From Hydrogenophaga sp. (lineage in GTDB: Bacteria; Pseudomonadota; Gammaproteobacteria; Burkholderiales; Burkholderiaceae_C), in NCBI RefSeq assembly GCF_030373245.1, contig NZ_JAUCZF010000009.1:1-64000 (forward strand): a DNA stretch of 64,000 bases, given 5' to 3'. The notes under the pieces are model-generated. The model was not told where the DNA came from. It made no database searches and was given only the letters and a program-made list of their open reading frames with translations. This document shows positions 1 to 7,369 of the stretch, in pieces. The position numbers and the translations under genes are program-made. Each line of letters starts with the position of its first letter. Position 1 is the stretch's first letter.

Positions 1-96
1 CAAGTTCAGCGCGGTATCTGGATCACGGCCAAAACCGAGTTTTTCAACGGAATAGACCCGTAGCGGTCGGTCACGCACAGTCCACAAACCGGTCAC

Positions 97-1134
97 TCAA
101 CGCTCCAGAGCCAAGGCATCCAGTGGACTGGTCGTGCCACCCGCCGCCACCTTGAGCACATGGGTGTAGATCATGGTGGTGGACACATCCGAGTGACCCA
201 ACAGCTCCTGCACCGTGCGAATGTCGGTGCCTGCTTGCAGCAAATGCGTGGCAAACGAATGGCGCAGCGTGTGAACCGAAACCGGTTTTGCAATGCTCGC
301 AGCCACACAGGCCTGCTTGAGTCGCTTGGAGATCCGCTCGGGAAACAGGTGGTGGCGCCGCACCACCCCGGTTTGAGGATCTACCGAGAGAGTGGGCGAG
401 GGGAAAACCCAGTGCCAGGCCCAGCTTTGCCCGGCCCGTGGATATTTGCGCTCCAGCGCATGGGGCAGAAAGACACCCGCCACTTCCGTTGCCCGATCAC
501 GGGTCCACAGCGCCTTCGACCGAGCCAACTGTTCACGCAGTGGTGCCACCAGTGATCGGGGCAACATCACCACCCGGTCCTTGTCGCCCTTGCCGCTGCG
601 CACCACCACCGCGTGGCGGTCGAAGTCCAGGTCTTTCACTCGCAGAGACAGGCCTTCATTCAGGCGCAAACCTGCGCCATACAACAGCCTGGCCAGCACA
701 GCCTCCTCACCGGCCATCATGCTCAGCACCCGCTGAATCTCGTCCTGGGTCAGCACAACTGGGATGCGCTTGCGCTCCGGTGGTCGACCGATCTGTTGCA
801 TCCAGGGCAAATCCATACCCAGCACCTGGCGATACAGGAACAACAAGGCATTGAGCGCCTGTCGATGGGTGGCCGGTGACACCTGGCGTTCGTTGGCCAG
901 CAAGGTCAGAAATGCCTCGACCTCAGCCGAGCCCAGTTCCCGGGGATGCCGCATGCCGCCTTGGGTCCCGGACCACCGCACGAAAAAGCGGACCCAATAG
1001 ACATATGCCTTCTCCGTCTGAAGGCTATAGTGCAAGTACCGAATGCGCTCGCGGACCTGATCCAGCAAGCGTTGGGATACCAAAGGGACGGCCGCCAGCT
1101 CACGGACTTTGTCAGATCTGTTATACCTGTTCAT
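97..1134 (-). CDS. intI: Integron integrase IntI (tyrosine recombinase)
   Basis: This site-specific recombinase excises and inserts gene cassettes at attI and attC sites. The protein has an N-terminal SAM-like core-binding domain (RIRYLHYS) and a C-terminal catalytic domain with the expected residues: Arg in [28 protein letters not shown] and the nucleophile Tyr in IYTHV. The extra helix that separates IntI from XerC/D is present ([11 protein letters not shown]...FPSP). With the start at 1134 it has 345 residues, normal for the family, and no break is visible. An in-frame upstream start at 1173 is possible, but the LexA-type box would then lie inside the gene. It is divergent from the cassette array, as in all integrons. 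The 96 bases beyond its stop hold no recognisable gene. Confidence 0.95.
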   Translation of the reverse strand: MNRYNRSDKVRELAAVPLVSQRLLDQVRERIRYLHYSLQTEKAYVYWVRFFVRWSGTQGGMRHPRELGSAEVEAFLTLLANERQVSPATHRQALNALLFLYRQVLGMDLPWMQQIGRPPERKRIPVVLTQDEIQRVLSMMAGEEAVLARLLYGAGLRLNEGLSLRVKDLDFDRHAVVVRSGKGDKDRVVMLPRSLVAPLREQLARSKALWTRDRATEVAGVFLPHALERKYPRAGQSWAWHWVFPSPTLSVDPQTGVVRRHHLFPERISKRLKQACVAASIAKPVSVHTLRHSFATHLLQAGTDIRTVQELLGHSDVSTTMIYTHVLKVAAGGTTSPLDALALER

Positions 1135-1142
1135 GCATACAG
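1127..1142. promoter_or_regulatory. LexA box over the intI start
   Basis: CTGT-N8-ACAG, an exact match to the proteobacterial LexA consensus half-sites, overlaps the intI start codon. Integrase genes are known to be SOS-regulated through such boxes. That this one is used is inference. Confidence 0.65.
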
Positions 1143-1254
1143 TATCGCGAGATAACTGTATGAAATCAAACACATTTTGGGGATGTGTCGGGCCATGTTA
1201 TCTCGCGGGTACTGTGGGTATTCGGTAAAACACGAACTACATCAAAGTTATGTG
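1143..1254. other. attI region and first cassette junction
   Basis: This is the stretch between intI and cassette A. It ends in the core GTTATGTG (1247-1254), where the cassette array begins. It also holds a perfect 11-bp inverted repeat, CGCGAGATAAC at 1146-1156 and its complement at 1197-1207. The attI limits are inferred from position and from the core site. Confidence 0.6.
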
Positions 1255-1297
1255 TTTTGATCGTTAGCCATCAATACCAGATTTTAGGTAATTAGAT

Positions 1298-1612
1298 ATG
1301 AAGTCAAAACTTTCCGGAGGCTTAGTGCATGAATTACCCATTGACTTGGCGGAAGCATTAGCCGAAGAAGACCTTTCTAATGCTTGGGAAGCCTTGTCAG
1401 CTATTGGCCGCAATGAATTCATTTGTTGGATTGAAGACGCCAAACAAGAGAAAACTAGAGTAAAACGGATCGGTAGAGCTACTGAAGAACTTTTAGAAGG
1501 AAAAAAGCGGCCTTGTTGCTGGGTTGGGTGTATACATCGCACTGATAAAAAGCCTAGTAGATGGCAACAGGATGTTTTGGTAGATAAGAAGAAAAAGCCA
1601 GTAGCAAAATGA
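1298..1612 (+). CDS. Cassette A: YdeI/OmpD-associated family protein
   Basis: A 104-residue protein lies inside the first cassette. It resembles the C-terminal region of the YdeI/OmdA (bacteriocin-protection) family: an acidic LAEALAEEDLSNAWEALS stretch, then RNEFICWIEDAKQEKTR and RIGRATEELLEGK. The last 25 residues are lysine-rich and diverge from the family. There is no signal peptide, so it is probably cytoplasmic. Its biochemical role is unknown; family members are linked to envelope stress and peptide resistance. The gene starts 51 bp after the core site and ends just before attC, the normal cassette layout. A second, identical gene copy lies at 3368. The GC content is clearly lower than that of the chromosome, a sign of foreign origin. 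Confidence 0.75.
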   Translation: MKSKLSGGLVHELPIDLAEALAEEDLSNAWEALSAIGRNEFICWIEDAKQEKTRVKRIGRATEELLEGKKRPCCWVGCIHRTDKKPSRWQQDVLVDKKKKPVAK

Positions 1613-1617
1613 AACCA

Positions 1618-1736
1618 GCACATAACAAATTGCTCCAATTGACACAGCGGTCTACGCTCCTTTTTGTGCATTCGCTTTGCTCATTGTTGCACAAAAATCC
1701 ACTACAACCGCTGCGCAATTGAGCAAGACGTTGGGC
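1618..1736 (+). repeat. attC site of cassette A
   Basis: The left core CACATAAC and right core GTTGGGC (1730-1736) bracket an imperfect palindrome: AATTGCTC...CAGCGG pairs with CCGCTG...GAGCAA. About 119 bp. The crossover is expected between G1730 and T1731. Confidence 0.8.
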
Positions 1737-1748
1737 GTCTTGATAGAC

Positions 1749-2033
1749 ATGCCGCAGACACCTTCGACTATTGTCGTTACTGGAGCCGTCTCGGCCCCGG
1801 GCCCTCACGTTGTCGAGACCCCGAGGACAATTCTTCGCGCGTTAGCCGCCGCCGGCGGGCTGGAACAAACACCAACACGTTGGCCCGCTGGCCCGATAGC
1901 CGTCCGCCGACCACGTGGTCCCGGAGAGGTGGACGTTTGGACGTTTAGCTTGCAATCGCCGGCAGAATGGCGCGACTTCCTTTTGGAATCCGGAGATCTA
2001 GTGGTCTTTCAATGGCACGTAGCCGAGTTGTGA
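1749..2033 (+). CDS. Cassette B: small SLBB (beta-grasp) domain protein
   Basis: A 94-residue protein whose first half matches the SLBB/capsule-export beta-grasp pattern: a strand (IVVTGAVSAPGPHVV) followed by a helix ending in LRALAAAGGL. This is the motif normally seen in polysaccharide-export proteins (Wza-like) and in ComEA/Nqo1-related domains, where it binds ligands or packs in rings. Here it stands alone, with no signal peptide and no membrane segment. The second half (VDVWTF...DLVVFQW) is unassigned. The ATG at 1749 lies 19 bp after the core; a longer reading from 1677 would run back through the attC of cassette A and is unlikely. Function unknown. Confidence 0.65.
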   Translation: MPQTPSTIVVTGAVSAPGPHVVETPRTILRALAAAGGLEQTPTRWPAGPIAVRRPRGPGEVDVWTFSLQSPAEWRDFLLESGDLVVFQWHVAEL

Positions 2034-2092
2034 GCGTCCGACCTTCAATCAAGCGGAGTTAATCGCAAACAGCATGCAAAGTAGCCGTCGAC

Positions 2093-2160
2093 GCCCAACC
2101 CTGCAATGCACCGGACCTGCGCGAAAAGCCGCGCAGGCCGTTGATTTTGAACGTTAGGGC
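2093..2160 (+). repeat. attC site of cassette B
   Basis: A compact site of about 68 bp: left core GCCCAAC, arms CCGGACCTGCGCG and CGCGCAGGCCG, right core GTTAGGGC (2153-2160). The cassette C start codon lies 2 bp further on. Confidence 0.8.
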
Positions 2161-2162
2161 TC

Positions 2163-2675
2163 ATGGGTCGCCAGATTGCCATCGCTATGCAGCAGGAAGA
2201 CGAAGAGTCCTTCCTCGCCTTCCTCGCCAGCACGGCCAATGTCGTGCTGTACCGCTCATGGTCACCGAGCCCAGAGCCAGTAGAAGGCTTTACGCAAGAC
2301 ACTTCGGCATCCCCGTTCTGGGTTCACAACCTGGCCTTCCCTTGGCAGGCATCCTTCGAGCGCGTCAACTACGAAAACAAGACTACTGGTGGTGCAGCGG
2401 GAACATACTTTCGCTTGCGCACTCTGCATGCACCGTTGCTTGAGTATTCACGCCATCCCATTTACGCCCCGAATCCGCAGGCCGGTGGGAGGCTCTATTG
2501 GGCCAAACCTGCTCTCCTTCAGTCAGAAGAAGTTACCTACGACCGCGCAGCCTTTGATGTTTGGTTCACATCCATTGCCAGGTGGGTCCGCAAGAATGGC
2601 GAGAAGGTCAGTCACGGCGGCACTGAGCCTTGGTGCCTGCCGGGCGCAAGGCGAAGCCTGCAAAATGAGCCCTAA
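2163..2675 (+). CDS. Cassette C, copy 1: unknown 170-residue protein
   Basis: The protein fills its cassette almost completely: the ATG is 2 bp after the core and the stop TAA lies within the left core of the attC. I do not recognise the family. The sequence is mixed alpha/beta in character, rich in aromatic residues (SWSPSPEP, FWVHNLAFPW, RLYWAKP), with no signal peptide and no membrane segment. A late WFTSIARWVRKNG stretch looks like an amphipathic helix. It could be a small cytoplasmic binding protein, or an effector or immunity-type protein, as is common in cassettes, but nothing in the sequence decides. An exact second copy follows at 2745. Confidence 0.7.
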   Translation: MGRQIAIAMQQEDEESFLAFLASTANVVLYRSWSPSPEPVEGFTQDTSASPFWVHNLAFPWQASFERVNYENKTTGGAAGTYFRLRTLHAPLLEYSRHPIYAPNPQAGGRLYWAKPALLQSEEVTYDRAAFDVWFTSIARWVRKNGEKVSHGGTEPWCLPGARRSLQNEP

Positions 2676-2742
2676 CCCTTCCATCGAGGGGGACGTCCAA
2701 GGGCTATCGCCCTCGGCCGCCCCTCATGTCAAACGTTAGGGC
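2669..2742 (+). repeat. attC site of cassette C, copy 1
   Basis: Left core GCCCTAAC, GC-rich arms around AAGGGC...GCCCTC, right core GTTAGGGC at 2735-2742. The left core overlaps the stop codon of the cassette gene. Confidence 0.85.
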
Positions 2743-2744
2743 TC

Positions 2745-3257
2745 ATGGGTCGCCAGATTGCCATCGCTATGCAGCAGGAAGACGAAGAGTCCTTCCTCGC
2801 CTTCCTCGCCAGCACGGCCAATGTCGTGCTGTACCGCTCATGGTCACCGAGCCCAGAGCCAGTAGAAGGCTTTACGCAAGACACTTCGGCATCCCCGTTC
2901 TGGGTTCACAACCTGGCCTTCCCTTGGCAGGCATCCTTCGAGCGCGTCAACTACGAAAACAAGACTACTGGTGGTGCAGCGGGAACATACTTTCGCTTGC
3001 GCACTCTGCATGCACCGTTGCTTGAGTATTCACGCCATCCCATTTACGCCCCGAATCCGCAGGCCGGTGGGAGGCTCTATTGGGCCAAACCTGCTCTCCT
3101 TCAGTCAGAAGAAGTTACCTACGACCGCGCAGCCTTTGATGTTTGGTTCACATCCATTGCCAGGTGGGTCCGCAAGAATGGCGAGAAGGTCAGTCACGGC
3201 GGCACTGAGCCTTGGTGCCTGCCGGGCGCAAGGCGAAGCCTGCAAAATGAGCCCTAA
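2745..3257 (+). CDS. Cassette C, copy 2: unknown 170-residue protein
   Basis: This gene is an exact 582-bp shift of the gene at 2163; I see no base difference across the whole cassette (2153-2734 versus 2735-3316). The same unknown protein is therefore encoded twice in tandem. Two identical cassettes side by side usually mean a very recent duplicate insertion or an unequal exchange between attC sites. An assembly artefact is possible in principle, but the following cassette differs at the junction core (GTTATGTG rather than GTTAGGGC), as expected from real recombination. Confidence 0.7.
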   Translation: MGRQIAIAMQQEDEESFLAFLASTANVVLYRSWSPSPEPVEGFTQDTSASPFWVHNLAFPWQASFERVNYENKTTGGAAGTYFRLRTLHAPLLEYSRHPIYAPNPQAGGRLYWAKPALLQSEEVTYDRAAFDVWFTSIARWVRKNGEKVSHGGTEPWCLPGARRSLQNEP

Positions 3258-3324
3258 CCCTTCCATCGAGGGGGACGTCCAAGGGCTATCGCCCTCGGCC
3301 GCCCCTCATGTCAAACGTTATGTG
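3251..3324 (+). repeat. attC site of cassette C, copy 2
   Basis: Same site as at 2669, but its last core bases are GTTATGTG (3317-3324). They belong to the next cassette, as expected when strand exchange occurs after the first G. Confidence 0.85.
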
Positions 3325-3800
3325 TTTTGATCGTTAGCCATCAATACCAGATTTTAGGTAATTAGATATGAAGTCAAAACTTTCCGGAGGCTTAGTGCAT
3401 GAATTACCCATTGACTTGGCGGAAGCATTAGCCGAAGAAGACCTTTCTAATGCTTGGGAAGCCTTGTCAGCTATTGGCCGCAATGAATTCATTTGTTGGA
3501 TTGAAGACGCCAAACAAGAGAAAACTAGAGTAAAACGGATCGGTAGAGCTACTGAAGAACTTTTAGAAGGAAAAAAGCGGCCTTGTTGCTGGGTTGGGTG
3601 TATACATCGCACTGATAAAAAGCCTAGTAGATGGCAACAGGATGTTTTGGTAGATAAGAAGAAAAAGCCAGTAGCAAAATGAAACCAGCACATAACAAAT
3701 TGCTCCAATTGACACAGCGGTCTACGCTCCTTTTTGTGCATTCGCTTTGCTCATTGTCGCACAAAAATCCACTACAACCGCTGCGCAATTGAGCAAGACG
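3317..3800 (+). repeat. Second copy of integron cassette A
   Basis: The whole cassette at 1247-1730 recurs here at an offset of exactly 2070 bp. The only difference I found inside the cassette is T1688 versus C3758, in the attC. The following core differs (GTTGGGC versus GTTAGGC) because those bases come from the next cassette. Confidence 0.9.
3368..3682 (+). CDS. Cassette A', copy 2: YdeI/OmpD-associated family protein
   Basis: Identical in sequence to the gene at 1298, so the same 104-residue YdeI/OmdA-like protein is encoded twice in the array, separated by cassettes B, C and C'. Two intact copies at different distances from attI would be expressed at different levels if a promoter in intI or attI drives the array. 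The copies are not adjacent, so a simple tandem duplication does not explain them; re-insertion of an excised circle or duplication of a multi-cassette block is needed. Confidence 0.75.
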   Translation: MKSKLSGGLVHELPIDLAEALAEEDLSNAWEALSAIGRNEFICWIEDAKQEKTRVKRIGRATEELLEGKKRPCCWVGCIHRTDKKPSRWQQDVLVDKKKKPVAK

Positions 3801-3806
3801 TTAGGC
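3688..3806 (+). repeat. attC site of cassette A'
   Basis: Same palindromic site as at 1618, with one internal change (C3758) and right core GTTAGGC at 3800-3806. Confidence 0.8.
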
Positions 3807-3835
3807 GTCATAAACCCAACCTCAGCATCTCACCA

Positions 3836-4543
3836 ATGACGAAGAAATATCTGGCACTCTTTATTGTGTTCGCAGCATTGCCTTTCACCGCATTCGCCGT
3901 AGCTTTTCCCGGCCCAACATCTTGTCTTCTTGTCGGTGCATCTAACCTAGGCAACCAGACAGCCACTCCGCTTTCAGCCGATGATTCAACAACAAGTCAA
4001 TCAGGCACATCGCAGCTCGTCGACGAAGCTAGAAGACGAATTGAAGCGACCTTCGGAAAACCCGCTGCAAGACCAACAATCGTCTTTCTAGGCAGCACTA
4101 GCCGCATTGGACCCTTCAGCCTCAACGCTTACGGAAGCACGCAGTTCGTAGGACATAGGACCTGCGTAATGATCGGACCTAAGGGCAGATCCGTTGATAT
4201 CGTTGCACACGAGCTCATGCATGCCGAACTGCATCATCGCGTAGGCTCGCTAAAGTACTTCCTGAAGGTGCCAACTTGGTTCGATGAAGGCGTAGCAATG
4301 CAAGTGGACTTTCGCTCACGTTACGCTCTCCGCGAAGATAAAGCCGCAGAAGCAGATCGTGTGCGTGAGTTGACCACTTCATCCAAGTTCTTTGTTTCCG
4401 ATGATAAGGCGCTCACACAGAACTATTCTTTTGCCAAGTACGAGGTCTCGAAGTGGCTCTCAGTTGTTGGCAGTGATACGCTTTACTCACGCCTCGCAAG
4501 GCTTAAGTCTGGTGAGACGTTCTCAGAAATTCTCGCGCGATGA
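3836..4543 (+). CDS. Cassette D: exported HExxH (gluzincin-type) metallopeptidase
   Basis: A 235-residue protein with a cleavable signal peptide or N-terminal anchor (MTKKYLALFIVFAALPFTAF). It has a zinc-peptidase motif HELMH near residue 124, followed by a downstream W-F-D-E-G-V motif (TWFDEGVAMQ). The second glutamate of WxxEGxA is the typical third zinc ligand of gluzincins and MA-clan peptidases. It probably acts in the periplasm or outside the cell on unknown substrates. The start at 3836 is chosen because the longer reading runs back into the attC of cassette A'. The stop codon is immediately followed by the cassette's own attC. Secreted proteases are unusual but known cassette cargo. 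Confidence 0.75.
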   Translation: MTKKYLALFIVFAALPFTAFAVAFPGPTSCLLVGASNLGNQTATPLSADDSTTSQSGTSQLVDEARRRIEATFGKPAARPTIVFLGSTSRIGPFSLNAYGSTQFVGHRTCVMIGPKGRSVDIVAHELMHAELHHRVGSLKYFLKVPTWFDEGVAMQVDFRSRYALREDKAAEADRVRELTTSSKFFVSDDKALTQNYSFAKYEVSKWLSVVGSDTLYSRLARLKSGETFSEILAR

Positions 4544-4544
4544 C

Positions 4545-4656
4545 GCCTAACCATTCGCTCAACCGGACCCATTGCGGCATGCGGCTAAAGGCCCGCCATT
4601 TCATTCTGGGCCTTTAGCCACATACCGCAACGGTCCGGTTAGCTCAAACGTTAGGC
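4545..4656 (+). repeat. attC site of cassette D
   Basis: Left core GCCTAAC, long arms (GGCTAAAGGCCC...GGGCCTTTAGCC), central CCCGCCATTTCATTCTGGG (4592-4610), then GGTTAGCTCAAAC and right core GTTAGGC. The same central block recurs at 56391-56409. Confidence 0.9.
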
Positions 4657-4698
4657 GGCAAAGCCGATCTCTTCCCCCGCACCATCTCAAGATTCATC

Positions 4699-5142
4699 AT
4701 GCTAAGTACCGGCACGGCAATCTTCATCTTTCGCGGTTTAGCCCTAGTTGCCCTTCTATGGCTTGCCTACGTGATTTTTCGTACAAGGTCAGCTCGCTCA
4801 TGGCCCACCGTTGTCGGCAAGGTTCTTGAATCGAGAGTTGACACTGACGCTGACAGCAACTCTGTGCCGATCGTTCGATACAGCTACACCGTAAATGGTC
4901 ACGACTATGTTGGTACTCGCATACTGCCGAGTGGTACCCTCGCCACATCTGGCAACTATGCAGCACGTAAGGTTGTCCAATATCGAGTTGGGAGCACTGT
5001 ATATGTGCGTGTGAATCCGGCCTCCCCAACTGACGCAGCGCTGGAATGCGAAGTTCCGCATGTTGTGCACTTGATGCTCGCTGTCGCTATAGTCGCCTTC
5101 TGGTGGATGGCTGGTAACTTTCGTATGGACTCTACGCAGTGA
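4699..5142 (+). CDS. Cassette E: DUF3592 membrane protein
   Basis: A 147-residue protein with a membrane segment at each end (residues about 6-27, TAIFIFRGLALVALLWLAYV, and about 124-140, LMLAVAIVAFWWMAG). Between them is an extracytoplasmic beta domain with the DUF3592 pattern: WPTVVGKVLESRV, then VPIVRYSYTVNGHDYVG, and a late VYVRVNPASPTDAALE. DUF3592 proteins are widespread but have no defined function. This is the last recognisable cassette of the array, so expression from an array promoter would be weakest here. The start at 4699 is the first ATG after the core at 4650. Confidence 0.8.
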   Translation: MLSTGTAIFIFRGLALVALLWLAYVIFRTRSARSWPTVVGKVLESRVDTDADSNSVPIVRYSYTVNGHDYVGTRILPSGTLATSGNYAARKVVQYRVGSTVYVRVNPASPTDAALECEVPHVVHLMLAVAIVAFWWMAGNFRMDSTQ

Positions 5143-5195
5143 ACGTGGGCTGAACGCACCAGCCGCCGAGTTGCCGCCTAACTCGAACGTTGAAC
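5139..5195 (+). repeat. Degenerate attC closing the cassette array
   Basis: The right half is recognisable (GCCTAAC, spacer TCGAAC, core GTTGAAC at 5189-5195). The left half is poor. About 57 bp. From 5196 to 5310 I see no gene and no further cassette. Confidence 0.45.
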
Positions 5196-5310
5196 GACTG
5201 CTTCGCCGATGTGGCAACGGCGGTTCATGGCCGACAGCGGAAGTCCGCATCACCAACGGCGACCTACCTACCTCTTTCATCGCTCCGGTGAGCAGCGGTA
5301 GCGTCAGTCG

Positions 5311-6855
5311 TCACCGACCCTGCGGCGAACATGCCGCAAACCCATACCGCTCGCAGAACGGATTGCCCAGCAGGGGCAGCCAGCGCGGGATGTCGTGGAA
5401 ATCCTGCGCGATCTTGGCGAGCACCTGTTCGCGGTAGGGCTCAAAGCGAAAACCTGTGCCGTCCACCATCCAGAAGTCCACGCCTTCGATCACCACCTTT
5501 TGCTTGCTGACCTGCGCAAAGAAGGGCTGGAAGTCGGCCAGGTCGGGCTCGGTGTAGTCGAAGATGCGAAGGGGCTGACCGTCGTAGGTGCGGAAGTCAA
5601 CGATCTGGTCGTCTTGCCGCGCGTGGTGGCGGCCCACGCCGAACACCGGCACGTACTGGCCGTGCGGGAACGCCAGCATGGCGGCGGGGTTGTAGGTGCG
5701 TGCCATGAGGGTGGCGCCGGTGGGCAGGTCGGCCTTGAGGGCGGCAGCCAGGGCCGGCGTTTCGCGGGTGAAGACCAGGCGCTCGTAGAGCTTGGCAGGC
5801 TGCCACAGGGACAGTGGCGCCCAGGCCAGCGCTCCCACCAGCAGCAGGTGCGGGAGCGACAGCAGCAGCGTCCAGCGCAACGAGCGGTGCAGCGCTCGCG
5901 CATCGAGGAAAAGCGCGGCCCAGGCCACGAAAAATGGCACAAAGCCCAGCACCCAGTGCAGGCCGATGGTGCGGCGCAGACTGATGACCGCGAACAACAG
6001 GATGGGAAACAGCCAGAGCACGGCCAGCGCCCGCCGCGTGGCCGGCGCCACCCCTTCGGCCCGTGGCGCGCGCACGGATTGCCAGAGCAGCCAGGGCGTG
6101 AGCAGGTAAAGCGCCATGGCTGCGTAGGTGAGCGGCGTCTCCAGATTCCAGTGGCTGCCTTCGTTGCGGTTGAACACGTTGAACATCACATTGGTCCAGC
6201 CGTGCGTGGCGTTGAACACCACGTTGACCGCGACCGAAGGCAAGGCCGCGGCGAACATGAGCGCCAGCGCCCACCAGCGGTCGCGCCGCCAGCCCAGGAT
6301 GTGCACCGTGTAGGCCATGCCCAGCAAAACGGCAAAGTACTTCGAGAGAAAGGCCAGACCGATGAAGCCGCCGGCCAGTGCGTACCAGCCTGCGCCGCGG
6401 TCCGCAGCCGCATTGGCCCGCACATAACACCAGGCCGATACCGCCATGAACAGCAGCAGAAGCGTGTCGGTGGTGACCAGCACGAACATCCAGGACCAGG
6501 GCAGGGCCAGGTAGACCGCGCCAGCCATCCAGGCGCTGGCCTCACGCTCAGCCGGCAGGATGCGCATCAGCGCGTCGACCAGGCCCAGCGCGATCACGCT
6601 GGTGACCAGCAGCGTCACGCTGCGCAGCACCAGCGGCGCGTCGCTGATGGCGTGCAAGACCGCCAGCAGCCAGCCCACCATGGGCGGGTGGTCCGAATAA
6701 CCCCAGGCCAGGAACACGCCCCACTGGTAAAAAAACGCCTCATCGCCCGTGATGGGAAAGCCCGCCGCGATCACGATCTTGAGCAGCAGCGTGCCCGCGA
6801 AGGTGAGCCAGAACACGCGCCTGGACGCGGCGATGGAGAAATCAGGAGACTTCAT
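5311..6855 (-). CDS. ArnT/PMT-like integral membrane glycosyltransferase
   Basis: A 514-residue multi-spanning protein of the GT-C fold (GT83/PMT_2). These enzymes move a sugar from a polyprenyl-phosphate carrier to lipid A, protein or another envelope acceptor on the periplasmic side. The N-terminus has the typical catalytic loop signature: GDEAFFYQWGVFLAWGYSDHPP, with an acidic D-E pair and a later DHPP motif, after the first helix. About eleven hydrophobic segments follow, then a soluble C-terminal domain. It lies 154 bp downstream of an SMR-like flippase and a UbiA-HAD gene on the same strand. Together they suggest a pathway that makes, flips and attaches a lipid-linked pentose or similar sugar. 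The exact sugar is unknown. Confidence 0.85.
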   Translation of the reverse strand: MKSPDFSIAASRRVFWLTFAGTLLLKIVIAAGFPITGDEAFFYQWGVFLAWGYSDHPPMVGWLLAVLHAISDAPLVLRSVTLLVTSVIALGLVDALMRILPAEREASAWMAGAVYLALPWSWMFVLVTTDTLLLLFMAVSAWCYVRANAAADRGAGWYALAGGFIGLAFLSKYFAVLLGMAYTVHILGWRRDRWWALALMFAAALPSVAVNVVFNATHGWTNVMFNVFNRNEGSHWNLETPLTYAAMALYLLTPWLLWQSVRAPRAEGVAPATRRALAVLWLFPILLFAVISLRRTIGLHWVLGFVPFFVAWAALFLDARALHRSLRWTLLLSLPHLLLVGALAWAPLSLWQPAKLYERLVFTRETPALAAALKADLPTGATLMARTYNPAAMLAFPHGQYVPVFGVGRHHARQDDQIVDFRTYDGQPLRIFDYTEPDLADFQPFFAQVSKQKVVIEGVDFWMVDGTGFRFEPYREQVLAKIAQDFHDIPRWLPLLGNPFCERYGFAACSPQGR

Positions 6856-6950
6856 GAAGCATCAAATGGTGAAAACAAAGCGGCTTGAGCTGCGCATGGT
6901 GCCCGGCGCGAAGTGCCCAGATTCTGGGCTCCGCAGGTCTGGCGCCGCCA

Positions 6951-7001
6951 GGCCGCCAGTGCCACCCTTTGGAGGGTGACGCCGCAGGCGCGGAGGTGGG
7001 G
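6951..7001. repeat. GC-rich extragenic repeat (REP-like)
   Basis: GGCCGCCAGTGCC...GGAGGGTGACGCCGCAGGCGCGG in the gap between two genes. Related copies lie at 25456-25531 (inverted), 25572-25645 and, more weakly, at 63674-63729. Confidence 0.6.
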
Positions 7002-7009
7002 GCAACCGG

Positions 7010-7369
7010 TCAAGCTTCCAGAGCGAGCAGGCTCACCCCGATCACGATCAGTGTGCAGCCCGCCACGCGGACCCAGGAAAATGGCTCACCCAGCCAGACC
7101 ACACCCACGCCCAGCGTGACCACAAAGCCCAGGCTCACCAGCGGGTAGGCCACGCTCACGTCCAGCCGCGACAACACCCACAACCACAGCACCGCACTCG
7201 CGCCATACAGCACGAGACCCAGCCACACCAGCGGGCTGGTGAGCGCGTGGCCATAGGTGGCGCCGAGGTCGCCGCCCACGGGCGCGGACATGCCGCGCTT
7301 CATCGCGATCTGCGCCGCCGAAGACAGCAGCACACAGAACAGGGCCAGGCCCAGCGCCAGCGATTTCAT
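7010..7369 (-). CDS. SMR/EamA-type small flippase-like protein (ArnE-like)
   Basis: A 119-residue protein with four predicted membrane helices and the SMR/EamA look: SAAQIAMKRGM in helix 1, VAYPLVSLGFVVTLGVGVVWLGEP in helix 3, VAGCTLIVIGVSLL in helix 4. ArnE/ArnF proteins of this size flip undecaprenyl-phosphate sugars across the inner membrane. The ATG at 7369 overlaps the stop of the upstream UbiA-HAD gene by four bases, indicating translational coupling. The ArnT-like gene follows. A role in lipid-linked sugar flipping fits the neighbours, but a drug-efflux SMR role cannot be excluded by sequence alone. Confidence 0.75.
   Translation of the reverse strand: MKSLALGLALFCVLLSSAAQIAMKRGMSAPVGGDLGATYGHALTSPLVWLGLVLYGASAVLWLWVLSRLDVSVAYPLVSLGFVVTLGVGVVWLGEPFSWVRVAGCTLIVIGVSLLALEA

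Noticed and set aside
1264..1671. 135-residue minus-strand reading across cassette A (and its copy at 3334-3741)
   Set aside because: Antisense of the YdeI-like gene and its attC; Ser/Phe/Cys-rich composition without similarity.
5395..6888. 497-residue plus-strand reading opposite the ArnT-like gene
   Set aside because: Shadow frame of a high-GC gene; Gln/His/Arg-rich and without domain pattern. The minus strand carries clear GT-C features.
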